The notes beneath the pieces are model-generated. The model saw only the letters and a list, made by a program, of their open reading frames with translations. It was not told where the DNA came from and ran no database searches. Made by a program: the position numbers and the translations under genes. A DNA stretch of 64,000 nucleotides from Ceraceosorus guamensis (Eukaryota > Basidiomycota > Exobasidiomycetes > Ceraceosorales > Ceraceosoraceae), in assembly GCF_003144195.1 (NCBI RefSeq), contig NW_020290033.1, positions 153,525-217,524 on the forward strand. The letters are read 5' to 3'. This document shows positions 23,666-35,399 of this stretch, piece after piece; position 1 is the stretch's first letter, and every line of letters starts with the position of its first letter.

Positions 23666-25595
23666 CTTGAAGCTGTCAGAGGGCAGAGTGTGAGAGGTGG
23701 GCTGAGGGACGTGGAAAGGATGGCCTTGACCAGCAAGACGAGACGGATGGAGGAGAGTTTGAGAAACGATGCACTGAGCGCGATCTATGTGCAATGTGAG
23801 AAGAAAGTCGGTTGGGTGACGGGGGGGTCACATGGACTCGCTGCTACGGAGGGTCGGTCTACTTGAGGGATTTTGCGCGATCGGGCAATTATGAATGTGG
23901 AACTTGGCTGGGCAGCTGTTCGTGCAGCGGCAGATGTCGACAGTACTGGTCAGGAACCATCAACGCAACTTTTCAAAAGGTCGAACCGAGCTACTGGAGC
24001 AGTAGCAGGGCATCACATGCACATGCACATGACCAAATCTTCCCATCAAGAAGTCTGATGAGTCCGAAGGCGGACAGCCATGCAGAGGGATAGCGGTACT
24101 CATCACTCGTCAACGGCCTGCTGAAACGGAATACGGCATGCAACTTGACTGCATGCGTGTCCCTCGTACCTACGTTCGAAAACTTTGCGAATGAGGTTTA
24201 GTGTGATCTTGGCCCTTCTTCCCTGCAGTCGTGAGTTGTCTCCCATCATGTCTGCTCTGCTCGTCCCTCTTTGCTATATAGGCAGCAAGCAAGCGGTGGC
24301 GGGTCATGCGCACAGAGATGACTGCACAGGTGTCTAATTGCATTGTGAGCACGTAGCGACGCCGAGCGGCAGCTGATTTCCCAGCTAAGAGCCAAGTGTG
24401 CAGCACTTTGACTTTATCAGACTATACGAATCGTGAATGCGAGTGCTCAAGTACCACAAGAGCGATAACGGCGGTAGCGCAACCCGTACTCGTCCTCCAC
24501 CGCCGGAAGAGCGCATCAGAAGGTTTTGCAGACGTTGCGTGACGTTGCCGCGTATTTAGAAGAGGAGCTATATACCGTACAGTAAACCGCTCGCGTCGCG
24601 CAAAGGTACGCGTCAGCAACACGAGGCCCTCAGAGATGTGCACTCACTGTACTCACACTCGTGACTGTACCGACGGAGAGGCGCGGCGAGCCGCCGCCTC
24701 GGTACGGGCCCCAGCAAAGCGGGACATCATACTCAAGCTGCTGTATATGATGATTCGCTTTTCAGCTCGGCATCTTGATTCGGTCTCAGCCCTAGACTCC
24801 GACTGGGCGCGAATCAGCGTGCAGCAGCCATATGTGCAGTCAGTCAGTCGCCAGTTAGTCGTGAGTAGCGGCGTGAGACAGAGTGCCTATAGAGTCACGA
24901 GTCTGAGTGTAAACAGATGAGTTGCCATGGCGGCGGTGAATGCCTAGCTGCTGTAGAGCCACGATCAAGCCGAGCTGCTCTTTGCCGCGAGCGAAGACTT
25001 GGCGGGGACTCTGACACAGGACGACCAAGCTGCGAGCGCTTGCATCATGGACCTATATATTCGCACAGCGTCGGCGTACCTATGCACGGATTGCGTGATC
25101 GGGCGCTGCATTGTCTGAATGTTCTCGAATGGAAAGGACATTTTTGATTCCATGGCTGTGGACTCGTGACTTGTGCACCCGTGACTTGGGTTGCTAAATG
25201 TACAAGTCCCTCTGTTCAGAATCGTGACAATCCGTTGCTCCATCACTGTGACTGTTCCTTCATTGCCGAGTGTCAGGGTACCAAACACTGCTTGTGCTGC
25301 CGAGGCATCCTACGAACAGCTCTACCTGTGCCCTCGAGCTTCAGATCTTCCGCTTCGCCATCGATAAAACTTGAAGATGACTGCGCGCTCTCACTTCCTT
25401 TCGTCACTGACAAAATTGGCCTTCGAAGAAGCTTTGAGGCCGGTAAGTCGAACCCTGCCAAACAGATCACCTAAAAGTATATCCTCACGCGCTCAAGCGG
25501 TCGGAGGCGCCCACATGGTCGATGTGCGCCCCTTTTCCGTCATTGTGACCTGGTCGCGCAGAGTGCTATCGCAGACGCCAGACGTGGCAAGTATC
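23666..25595. other. Intergenic region upstream of AAAP permease
   Basis: Almost 2 kb with no supported gene. It has CGTGA/GAGTC words near 24420, 24855-24908 and 25159-25190 and several CATATA or CTATATA elements (for example 24274, 24568, 25052). A small plus-strand frame at 25377 followed by GTAAGT was considered and left out. Confidence 0.55.
24852..25190. repeat. Cluster of CGTGA/GAGTC words
   Basis: Contains TTAGTCGTGAGTAGC (about 24855), AGAGTCACGAGTCTGAG (24891-24907) and GGACTCGTGACTTG with CCCGTGACTTGG (25159-25190). Confidence 0.5.
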
Positions 25596-26860
25596 TCATT
25601 CTGCTTGCATCTCCTCATCTGCTTCCTCTCCTTCTGCTTGCGCGCTGCCCCACCAAGCAACGACACCTAGTCCCTGGCTCGCACACGAGCACTTCAGCCG
25701 TTGAGGTGGGCAAAAATGAGGGTCAGCAAGCCAGTGTACAAAGCAACGAGAATTAGCAATGTGCATCCAAGTCGCGCACAACTCACAGTGATCCTGTAAG
25801 CCGATTCCCTCTTCTCATCTGCAACAGGTCTAGCAATCGCGCCATTGAGTCCCAAATTTGTTCCTGTAGACATCATCGAGCCGAAGGCGGCGCTTTGAGG
25901 AGTGATCGGACCTGGCTCCGGCTCATGAAATTCGTCGCTCTCCACAGCTACCCTGATCAGCTCATCCCGGTCCATGTACATCCTTTGATCAGCGTCTGAT
26001 AACAAAGGATCAGCTGCCACGTCGTCGTTTGCTGGCTCCCACAACCAGAAGAAACATCCTTCTTTATGATCACTGCAATGGAGCGTTGGAGAGCTAGGCG
26101 TCAGTGAACAGCGTACACGGGCAGCAGAAGCGAAGCTATGTCACCCACAAGGCGCTTGGGTAGGGCAACAGGTGCGGTGGGACGTGAATGTCCTGAAAGA
26201 ACCCCACTGACACTGCAATCCGCAAGTGCTTCGGTCAGTGTCTCCGTTGAACGAGTACCTCAATCTAACGCTGCTGCGTCTATCTCACCTCTAATGCCGC
26301 TGGGGTCGGACGAAACAATCTTGCCAACAAATACTTCACCCAAAAACGGCCTGAAGATGACTAGACGAAATGTGACTGCAGGAGATGGGAGGTTTCGGAT
26401 GCAGCCTTAAGCAAAGGCCATCGGTAGACTAGCTTTGAAAGTGGCAAAATACGTCCCACAACATGACCCGACGCTACAGAAGCTAGCGTGTCCTTCATGA
26501 CGAAAGGCAAGCGCTCATGGCCAGTTCTTGTCGCGCTTGCACCGGCTTGTATGCTATCACGACTCGCATCTTTATCCCCAAGTCAAGTCCGGAAGCATGT
26601 AGTCGAGCTATGCCATCGGCTCTTCCAGAACATGAAGCACGCACGTACGCACCTTTGTAGAACAGTGCACCATCCCCACCAATAGTCTTTCCCTCCTCGC
26701 AGTCCAGCAAATCAAACACCGCAACACAGAGCCCTACATCCTGCAACACCTTGTTTGCGTACTTTGTGTTCAGAACAATCTTGATGGCTTTGTGAGGCGC
26801 AAGTGCAAAGTGTGGTGGTGAGACCCGAGCTATGTCGTTGATGAGGGCTAGCTGGAACAT
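25596..26860 (-). CDS. RPC25: RNA polymerase III subunit RPC25 (RPC8, Rpb7-like)
   Basis: Stalk subunit of nuclear RNA polymerase III, partner of Rpc17, needed for initiation of tRNA and 5S transcription. Five exons (26860-26653, 26375-26289, 26212-26149, 26072-25787, 25691-25596) in consistent phase give 246 residues. The N-terminal SHS2/Rpb7 fold begins MFQLALINDIARVSPP and shows NTKYANKVLQDVGLCVAVFD. Splicing then yields VTFRLVIFRPFLGEVFVG and VSVGFFQDIHVPPHLLPYP. The OB-like region includes CFFWLWEP and DELIRVAVESDEF. The end reads GLGVVAWW, matching the family tail GLGLxSWW, plus an acidic extension. Intron 1 (277 nt) is longer than the others (76-95 nt). The intron 4 acceptor GAAG is the choice that preserves the length of the conserved segment. 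Confidence 0.93.
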
Positions 26861-27603
26861 CCCTGAGTGCTGACGAAACCGCCCGCGCTGCCCGTCCTGG
26901 CGGATGTAGATGCAAAGAGCGCCAAAGGACGATCACGACAGCCGCGGTGAAGTGTCAGTAGTCTACCCGAGGCAGCCGACCTGTGTATGCCGCCAGAACT
27001 GCCAAGCTTTCGTCAGCGAAGTGATTAGAATCCAGCTCGCGAGAGCAGGTCACGTTCGATGGGGCGAAGTAGAAAGAGATCGGACGCGTCCGTGTGTCGA
27101 TGCTTGCGTGGCAAGGCCGATGGGTTGAATATGACAGCCGTACAGTCACAGTGTGCGTGCAGCAAAATGTCCGTTAAGTGGCCAGCTGTCGAGTGCCAGT
27201 CACGCATGTCACTGCGCGAGCTGAGGTAGCCGGCTTATGTAGTCCACAGGTGACAATCACCAATCGCCAGTCATGAGTTATTGATGAGCGTGTATTCAAT
27301 TCGACATGAGCGGACTCAAGACGTCGATTCTTGGATGCATGCCCGTCCACAAACGGAGAAGCACAAGCGCGCAGCTGCAAAAAACCGCTCCCATCAGAAA
27401 TCTCTCGGCCGAAAAAACACGAAAGAAGGCGCTTTCCGTCGTTTCACGCATCAAGGACACACGAGATATTCGATGCATTCAACAAAGAAAAGGTTCACTT
27501 CGCGCCACCCATCAACGACCTACACCGCTCTGAGTAGTCTTCCAGCATCTTGCCCGCTTGATGCATAAGCTTTGTCAGCTTCGGCTTCCATATCTGGGAC
27601 ACG
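26861..27603. other. Divergent promoter region RPC25/mL38
   Basis: No gene supported in 740 bases. It is the shared upstream region of an RNA polymerase III subunit and a mitoribosomal protein gene. Confidence 0.6.
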
Positions 27604-29131
27604 ATGTCATTTCCACCTGCAGCTAGCAGGTCGATGCTTCGCGCCGGAGGCGTGCTTCGATCGCAAGTGAGAGCATTGAATTCCTCCTCTTCTGCAAGAC
27701 AAGCCTCTCCAGCGCCACTTCCCTCGGATGAAGGCAGCTCCCAGCAAAGTAGCAGATCTTGGACGCCCGCTCTTGCCAGCGGCGTAGAAGCGGCGTACGA
27801 CGAGGCGCTCAAGTACATATACGCCAATCAGGCGCAACTTCGAGACGAGGTCAAGAATCTTCGGGGCAGACTTGAAGGGCTTGCAAAGGGCAGCGAAGAG
27901 GAAGCAAGTAGACTGAAAGAGAGGATATTGAGCGTGGAAATCGCGAGTGAAGTCAATGATCCTGCTGTCAGGGCTGAATTCGACAGTGGCAAAGGTGAGC
28001 TAGCCTAAACGCACACCTTCCGCTTCTCGAGCGTCGAGCCCGAGGACGAAAGCTCATCCTTCTTCTTGCACGCACGATAGCCGACTTGACTCGACCGGTG
28101 CATCTCCATCTGCATCAGCTATGGTGGCATCGAAGAATACTCCCGCGTCTGCTCGAGAGGGTCAAGCTGCAGTACGTGGTGCCAGACGTGATCGAGAGCT
28201 TGACACCTCGGGTCGATCTGCGTCTTTCTTTTGGATCTGGGACTGGTTACACGGATCACTCTTCCGATGGAGGCGAAGTAGGAACTGGTGTTTGGGTACC
28301 TGCGCGTGACGTGAGTGCTGTAGACCATGTGTATCAGTCACGAATCGCAGCGCGAAATGATCCGACTAATCACTAGGGCCGACCGGCCCATGTTTCGCTG
28401 CAGTCGTTGCAAGCACCTCACGTCACGGCGGTGCCTTTCCATTCTGAAGAGCGACTTTACACGGCAATCCTGATCGATGCTGATGTACCCAATGAGGAAT
28501 CAGGCAGGCTGGAGAGTTGGTGTCATTGGTTGGTGTGAGTGATGTGGTAATCCTGTCACTGCGACGGGCAATCAAGATTGCGAGATTCTGACTCGCTGAA
28601 TTTTGGTAAACAGGCGAGATGTTCCGCTCTCTAGCGGCCGAACTACGTTTGATCCTCGAGCGGGGCACACTGCCATCCCATACGTCGCGCCACACCCATG
28701 CAACGGAGGACCTCCACGTCGTACCGCTCTCGTCTTGATCGACCAGACCGGCGCCCAAGGGTCCGCTTCCGAGAGCGCTAGCGTACAGCGAGAGGCGTTC
28801 TCGATCCCTCAGTACCTGGCTTCGAGAGGATTGAACGCTACAGATGTGGTCGCTGCTCAATTTTGGAGAACAAAGTGGACAGAAGAGGATGCGGAAGCTA
28901 TCAGTAGTGTTTGGGCTCAACGAGGTGAGCCTTCTTGATATGTGTTGATGCCGTCTGTCGCATGTCACTGAGTCCTGACTTTTGCACCCATGCTTCACAG
29001 GCATCGCCGAACCAAGGTACGGCAGAGAGCCGAGACGCAACATGTTCAGAGATCCGGAGACGGGTAGACTACCTAGCAGATACTTCAGGAGCCTTCCGAC
29101 GGATGCTGCCGCTTTGTCTGCCAGCGAATGA
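27604..29131 (+). CDS. MRPL35: Mitochondrial large-subunit ribosomal protein mL38 (MRPL35)
   Basis: Protein of the mitochondrial 54S subunit with a phosphatidylethanolamine-binding-protein fold. Exons 27604-27994, 28081-28310, 28377-28534, 28614-28924 and 29001-29131 give 406 residues in consistent phase. The N-terminus (ASRSMLRAGGVLRSQVRALN) looks like a mitochondrial targeting peptide. Exon 2 carries ADLTRPVHLHLHQLWWHRR and VVPDVIESLTPRVDLRLSFG, typical of mL38. The PEBP core includes YTAILIDADVPNEESGRLES, WCHWLVRDVPLSSG and PYVAPHP. The C-terminus reads AEPRYGREPRRNMFRDPETG, near SRYF. PAM17 follows on the same strand. Confidence 0.92.
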
Positions 29132-30029
29132 GCGGGTGTATGCTGAGGAAGGAGATCGAGGATGGAGACGGGGGGTAGAAAAGCCTCTTTGCTGCACATT
29201 CAGCGGATCTGGCTTGCAGCATGCTGCGAGGCACTAGGCAATAATGATAGACGGACTAGATTTCTGCTTCGTCCCTTCTGACTGTGTTTGTTTGACACGT
29301 TCTGCACGAGTCTGGTGGACGGCAGCTCCGCTTGTGCGATTAGAACAAGGTCGGAGCTCCGCGCTCACTTCCACCGGAGACCAAGCTTACGTAGCTGCTA
29401 GACTAGACGCTTTCAGGTTGTGCCATTCGACAACCTCGGGTCGCCGCACTCTCACATCAGGTCTTATCTTGGAGACCTGATTGATGCTGGCAAACTTTTC
29501 AATCGATAGTCAAGAGTGAGCGAGCATCTGGACTAGGGCGGCACGGTTGATTCGAATCAGCTCAACAATCTTAACGGTCACCATCAGTCGAGTCTCGATG
29601 TGACATTTGTAAGTGCAGAGTGCAAGAGAGTCCTGAGTCTTGAGGGCTGCTTAGATGGCTTCTTTGATGAGTATCTCGATTTTGATTTTTATCGCACGTG
29701 ACCTTCAGTCTGCCATTGCGTTTTCTGCCGCGCGCCGCACGTCGTGCACTCAAACTCTTGACTCATGAAATCCAACCTTGAAATCAAGACCCTTGCTTTG
29801 CTTGACCCGCAACTCGAAAGAGTACGCTTAGTCATTCACTGTCATTTCTTGCATCCTCACCCATCGTTGCACGCTCTTCTTCTGCACACGCATCCGACGC
29901 GCGAAGTTGGTTGCGCAGCGTAGTATCGTGGAGTGAAGATCTGCGACCGGTACACGCCCGTGTGACCTCACTTCAACAGATCGGTGCTGATCGAGACTAA
30001 GGCCGCAAGCCTGCCTCGATTTCGAAAGA
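29132..30029. other. Gap between mL38 and PAM17
   Basis: No gene supported. It contains a few GAGTCCTGAGTCTTGAGG and CACGTGACC words near 29626-29702, and probably the PAM17 promoter. Confidence 0.55.
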
Positions 30030-31062
30030 ATGGCGACACTCGCCTATGCGTTCAGGCCACGAGTGCCAGCAGGTTCATCCGGTACGGCGAGGCTAGCCGT
30101 CATTTGCAACTCGCGCGCTTTGTTCAACAATCAGAGTGCTGGCATCAAGCGTGCGATCCATCAGCGCCCAGCGTTGCACACTTCTGCGAGATGCCAGGAG
30201 CAAGAAGCTGCGCCCACACCTGTTGCTGCTGGTGGAAAGACTGCGCCGCCTTCCGATACGTCTTTGCAGCCTCTCACCTGGGCCGAATGTGAGTCGAAGT
30301 TCGCGAGCGTCTGCACCCGCAAGCTAAGAAGGATACACTTTGAACCCTTACCCTGCTCATCTTTCTCCTATTGGTATCTTTTTACCTCTCGCTCTTCTTG
30401 CCACCGTCATCAGACTTGTCGCTTCGAGCATCGCGTCGACGATGGGGAAGCGTGACTACGTATCCCCTAACGGCCGTCGCGCTCCTCACATCCGGACAAT
30501 TTTTCCTCACAGCCACCATAGATCCATCCACACCAGGTTTTGCCGGCATAGATCCGGTCTACCTATCAATTCTAGGCACCGTAGCTTGTGGAGGTTTGGG
30601 TTACTTGGTAGGGCCTGCACTGGGAAACGGTCTCTGGGCTGTGGTTTACAGAGCAAAGAGGAAGGAGACGGAAAGGATGGACAATGAATTTTGGAAACAT
30701 GTGGTCAGGAACAGGGCTGATGCGCTTGGTCAGACGATGCAGAATCGTTTGCCCGATTTCTACGTGAGTCGAGTGTAGGTTGATTGCTGATGGAGCGCGG
30801 CTCGAGGGTCAAGTGCAGCAGGAAGTAGAGCGCGCGCTGACTTGCTGGGCAGGAAGGCATCCGTGTGTCAAAGCGAGGTCGAGGTTCATCATGTATGCTC
30901 ACGATTTTGCCTGTCTGTCACCTACAGGCCGAGTCCGTCACTTCCCTCTCCACCTATCGTCAATGGCTGCGCGACCAATCCGCCTTCAAGCGCAAGCTGC
31001 AGCACGGAGTCGAAGAGGCGCAGAGGGAGGAGCAAAGAAGAGCAGGCAGATCGGGCTTATGA
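30030..31062 (+). CDS. PAM17: Presequence translocase motor subunit PAM17
   Basis: Inner-membrane component of the TIM23 import motor, which organises Pam16/Pam18. Exons 30030-30288, 30414-30763 and 30928-31062 give 247 residues (yeast Pam17 is about 197). The N-terminus is rich in Ala, Arg and Ser and fits a mitochondrial presequence. The join across intron 1 produces TWAEYLSLRASRRRWGSVTT, the family signature. Two hydrophobic spans follow, with IDPVYLSILGTVACGGLGYL and GPALGNGLW. Then come EFWKHVVRNRAD, LPDFY and the conserved end STYRQWLRDQ. The tail RKLQHGVEEAQREEQRR is basic and helical. It converges with DAD2. Confidence 0.92.
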
Positions 31063-31333
31063 GAAAGAATGCTACACGTCAGCCGCATGTCAATCGCAAT
31101 CTCTCAAAGATTGGCATCTGCAGCGGCGCTATCGTCGAGAGTGTGGACTGCTGGTTGAGGTGGAACGCGCATACCAGCTACAAGGGCGCTGAAGGTGAAG
31201 GTAGCGATAGTGTACAAAGGGTGTCCGAAGGAGCATCGAGGGCCGCAGATTGAAGGAGCTTTGAGCTTGTCAAGGGGAACAGGCCAAGTGCCGCAGAGCT
31301 TACAGACTTGAAGTGAGCCAGCCAGATCACACC

Positions 31334-32229
31334 TCACTCTTCCCTCGCGCTATTGTCCTCCGCTGCGCTGGCCTCCGCACCGGGTCCATCGACGGGAATG
31401 CGTACCAAGGTGTCTGGCAAAGCAGCCTCGAATGACGTCCCAGTCGCAGTTCCTGGTGTCTCTTCCGTATCTGCCAGACCTGCGTCGCGGCTCAATGTAG
31501 AGGCTTTGATTCCCCATGTTCGGGAGTTAGGTTGTGCAACATTTGATGGGGTCAGTAAGGAGGGCGGGGAGACGTCGGACGACGGTTGAAGGAAGAGATG
31601 ACTCACCTTGAGCTAGTTGGATTGCTCGGAAAACGCCTTGCCAGCTGGAGAGAACTGCTGCGACGGCTGCGATGTGCGGTAAGAAGGTAGAAGAGTGAGC
31701 GCGAGATGATTTGAGTACACACTCGGCGAGCAGAAGCCAGAGTGCACCTGAAGTTTGGAGCTAGCTAGCTAGCATCTTTCCATGATCGCAGAAGGGTCGC
31801 TTGCGGCCTCTCGGTAAAGGGGTTTTGCCTTGCAGCACTCCTCCACTTCCAGCATCGCATACGATTCCGCGAATGGCCCAGGATGGCCTGCCTCTTCATC
31901 ACGACACGATGACTTCGGCTTCGCATCAGACAAGCTGACAACTCACCATCTCCACCATTTACAAGACTATCCACTCCATCGCCCAAAGCCTGCACATCCC
32001 TCGCCAGCCTAGCGCTCTGTTCCTTCAACTGTCTAAGTCCTGCCAATTCGGCCTGCTTGGCAGCTAGACGAGCTGCTGCCCCCGTGGGTGCAGGTCCGGT
32101 AGCTGAGGATGAGGCTTGAAAATGGGAAGCTGAGGCGCCGAGAGATCCTCCGGGAGGAGCTCCTTGGGACATTGGAACTGGGGCGTAGACTGACCCTCGA
32201 GCAGATTGAGCACCGGACTGTCGCGACAT
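31334..32229 (-). CDS. DAD2: DASH complex subunit Dad2
   Basis: Subunit of the fungal DASH (Dam1) ring, which couples kinetochores to microtubules. Exons 32229-31947, 31666-31607 and 31479-31334 give 162 residues. A Ser/Gly/Ala-rich N-terminus is followed by a coiled coil (RLAAKQAELAGLRQLKEQSA) and the signature GDAVAAVLSSWQGVFRAIQ, formed by joining exons 1 and 2. The tail contains LPDTLVRIPVDG, as in other Dad2 proteins, and ends acidic. Intron 1 is 280 nt, long for this region. The DASH complex itself is restricted to fungi and a few relatives, which supports the fungal origin of the window. Confidence 0.9.
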
Positions 32230-33691
32230 TGTAGCTACAAGGCAGGAGCGGGAGGAAGGACGAGTTGGGCCCTCTGCAAGCCTTGGAGATACGGTTGTTG
32301 AAGGATTTGGATACGATCTTGTCGCTGAAATATGCCCTACAACTAGCCTTTTCGTTTCTGCTTGGTGGATGATCGGAGCAGTGAAAGGGCGTACGGGGAC
32401 TGCGATGGCAAAGGCGTTTGTGTGATGCGCTCTGGACAGCTTGTATGCGTGGAAACAGAATGAAAAAGCCGATAGAAACCTATCGATGCATGGAGATCTC
32501 TTGAGTGTCGACTGAGCGCGTTGAGAGGAAGAGGTCTTTCGGAAGCGTGATACGAACGAGCACTAGGCGCCATATATCTGATTCACAACTCACAATTGTG
32601 CTTGTGATACAGTAGCTGAGACGATCAGTACGCTGCTGCTGCATTCGTGAGTCCATTAGCTGCCTGCCTGTGCTGCACGCTGCCTCCAATCACAACCACA
32701 ACCGCGATCCCCAATTTCGCGACGCGTCGTGAGCTACGCGCGCAGACAGCAACACCTTCGCTCGCGCTCGCTCGCGCCCGCATGCATGCATGCCTCTCTG
32801 CATTCGCATTCGTGATTAGAACTCGGTGCCCATCATGCCTAAACGGTACGGCACGACTTTCGTTGCTCCGCGTGAGTCCTCCTATCCAGGTGAAGGGCGA
32901 TGCAAACGCACGTATGCTCATCCCTTCATCCCGCGAATCAAGGAACCACATCGAAAGCGGCGCTCGCTTCGAAGGCGGCTTGTCTTGGACGTATGATGCA
33001 GACACGCAAGGTCGCTTGAGGGCGAGTAGAGGCTTAGAGCGGCCCGTGAAGGGTGGAGAGACAAAAGACCTTTGCCGATCTCTTGGGCGGTCGACGCTTT
33101 GTGGCGAATCTTGCTAAGACGGGACGCAAGTTTAGCGGGTGGATTCGGGTGGATTTGAACCTAGACCGCTTGCTCAGGAGGTGCAACTGGTGAGGTGTCG
33201 GTATTGTCTACTCGGGAGAGTCGAACGACGGAGACCACACCGAAATTGACAGTCGCAGGGGCGCTATTACTTGGTTGAAATGCTAGTCAAGCGTGCGCAT
33301 GGGCCATCACTACCTGTTCCCGGCCTCTGCCGCTACGTCGGCGTGCATCGGTGGCGATGGGATCCCTCTGAGCACTTCTATCGTCACCATCACCGTCGAG
33401 CGCCCACAGTAAAGATAAGAGCACGGATAAGTGACAGTTCAACTCGCCACTCGCTCTCGAACGGCGACTGGGCGTCGGCACGTCGAGATGGATCAGAGTG
33501 GCAATGACACGGAACGCAACGTAGTTCACTGGATGTCCGAGCCTGCTGACCTAAAGAGAGGCCTGCGCTTAATTCAACTTCAAAGATTGCATCCTTTTGC
33601 CCACGGAACAAGATCTCACCGTGCTCCCCTCTAATTCGAGGCAGCGCCTTCGAGCTGGTGTCGGTGGGCGTACTCTCTCTGATTGCACAGC
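32230..33691. other. Divergent region between DAD2 and secreted gene
   Basis: About 1.4 kb with no supported gene. Two stretches at 33150-33160 and 33219-33229 resemble tRNA B-boxes on the minus strand, but neither can be folded into a tRNA. Confidence 0.5.
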
Positions 33692-35162
33692 ATGAAAATT
33701 CGACACTACCTCGACACACATCATCTTGTCGTCTTTGCGCTCGCATTATCCTTGCTATGCTCGCCTGAGACCACACGAGCCAAGGACGTCTTCTTCAAAG
33801 CATCGTTGCACAAGAGAAAACCTCCCTTGCCGTTTGATCTCAACAAGCTGCCCGAGTCAGAGGAGGTGCTCAGCTCAGCGATTGACGATGTGAAAGTGTT
33901 CCAGCCTACCCGCAAGTCCCGCGCCTCTTCACCGGCACACAGAGTGGAGCTAGCACCAACGACGAAGGCAGCAGTATCAACCTCACACGATCACAACCGT
34001 GTCGTGAGCGCACAACGGAATGCGCTTGGTGATTACAGAGGCTTCACAAGCCTGCCTCCTGCGTGGGCTCAACGATGGCCCGAATATGCAAGTCAGGGAG
34101 GAAGGATTCGATCAGAAGCTACCGTCGTTGGTGGAGCTTCCGGCCCGCCTCAGTTCCTGCTATCGGCAGCTGATCCACCCAGCCGACCTCCTCCTGGTAT
34201 GAAACTCAACCCTGCGCCAAGCCCCCCCCTGCGCGTCAAATTTTCTACCAGCACTGCGGATGAACACAATAGGGCCATAAGAGAGGCGGTGCAGCACTAC
34301 AAGAAGACCTTTATGCCTCATATGAGGACGTTTGTGGTGAGCACGTCTTGTTCGAATTGCGAAAAGCGGAGTCGGCAGACGTGCAGTCCGCACTCGTAAC
34401 CACATCCCACGTTGGCCTGGAAGTGACGAGGGCCCGACTTGTCTTTACCATGTCTCACGAACGAGCCTGCCATTCCATTCGGTACAGGTGCAGCACGGAT
34501 TTGGTCGATCACACGAAGAGCCCGCATTGCATGCTGTCGGTTCAGCAAGGGATGTTGACGACAATTTGATTCGAGCAGGAGGCATCACTTCCACAGGTCT
34601 TCATCACTCTCGAGCTTTCATCTACATGGCGCCAGGCCAGACGTACAAGCACGGCACGCAAATGATGGAGTACGAAAAGCCGGGCGATAAAGCCAAACTT
34701 CGTTCCCACGCATTCGTCGTCGATGATCTTTCCAAGTTGCAAACACCATCTTTCGAAGATGTCGACACATCTAGATTCGACCGTCGTCTGAAAATTGACG
34801 ATGAGGGGAAAAAGCATGCTACAAATGCGCACTCGCAGCACTCGCAGACGCTTGGGAGCAACAAGAAGGCCAAAAAACCCAAGCATATTCCGTCAGCTGA
34901 CCAAAATCCTACATTTCCTGGCCTGGCGAGACACGTGGGGAATTTGCCCTTTACCTCTTATGGACATTCTCGCGGGAGAGGCGGAGCAACTGCAAGCGCA
35001 GAAGAAACAGCGTTGCGTGGGACGACGAGCCAGTTCGCGCAATCTGCGCATCAAGTGGATCTCAATCTTTCGCCAAAAACCGAGCCGCCCACTCACAATG
35101 GCAAAGAGCAAGGGATAGACCAGACACACGCTTCGAGTGCGGATGGATTCGCAAGGCAATAA
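33692..35162 (+). CDS. Secreted protein of unknown function with two DLNxxP motifs
   Basis: I recognise no enzyme family. Exons 33692-34336 and 34488-35162 (151-nt intron) encode 439 residues. Residues 1-30 form a signal peptide: a positive start MKIRH, a hydrophobic core LVVFALALSLL and a likely cleavage after TTRA30. The mature part has no cysteine, is polar and is probably largely disordered, with one more regular part from about 190 to 290 (HNRAIREAVQHYKKTF; AFIYMAPGQTYKHG). Two sites match DLNxxP, the EAR-type repressor motif: DLNKLP at 49-54 and DLNLSP at 406-411. A basic run NKKAKKPK at 340-347 could be a nuclear signal. The same frame stays open for 78 codons after the TAA. The layout suggests a secreted effector acting in a host nucleus. 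This is inference only; a cell-wall or matrix protein is the alternative. Confidence 0.72.
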
Positions 35163-35399
35163 GGTGGTGTGGAAGACGAATCCAAAAGAAAAGCGGGAAG
35201 ACCGAGAGGGAGCAAAACTTCGATCAGTCTCAGATTGCTGAAGAGCGTTGAGAGGAGGACGAGGGAAGAAGCTTGGACCGCTTGGCTCAAACGTCACGGT
35301 CTTCCGCACGACTCTACTTTCACGCCTGTCTCTGGCCCTGCCTCCACCTCAGTCTCGGCCTACGAAACGCAGCCCAGGGCGGTGAACAGCAATCACTAG
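35163..35399 (+). other. In-frame continuation after stop, AT-hook-like
   Basis: After the TAA at 35160-35162 the same frame is open for 78 codons, to a stop ending at 35399. It encodes a basic segment with KRKAGRPRGSK (AT-hook core GRPRG) followed by a helical-looking RTREEAWTAWLKRHG. It could be reached by stop readthrough or by splicing out the stop. For example, a GTGGGA at 35017 and the AG at 35162-35163 would remove 147 nt in frame, but also the second DLN motif. It may equally be untranslated. Confidence 0.35.

Noticed and set aside
25371-25670. Small plus-strand frame MTARSHFLSSLTKLAFEEA, followed by GTAAGT
   Set aside because: No second exon with a convincing frame or domain was found, and its end overlaps the RPC25 coding end.
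33120-33245. tRNA-like sequences on the minus strand (two B-box-like GTTCRA stretches)
   Set aside because: The T-stems do not pair, no matching acceptor 5' strand is found 70-90 bases upstream, and no A-box is at the right distance. At most a degraded tRNA remnant.
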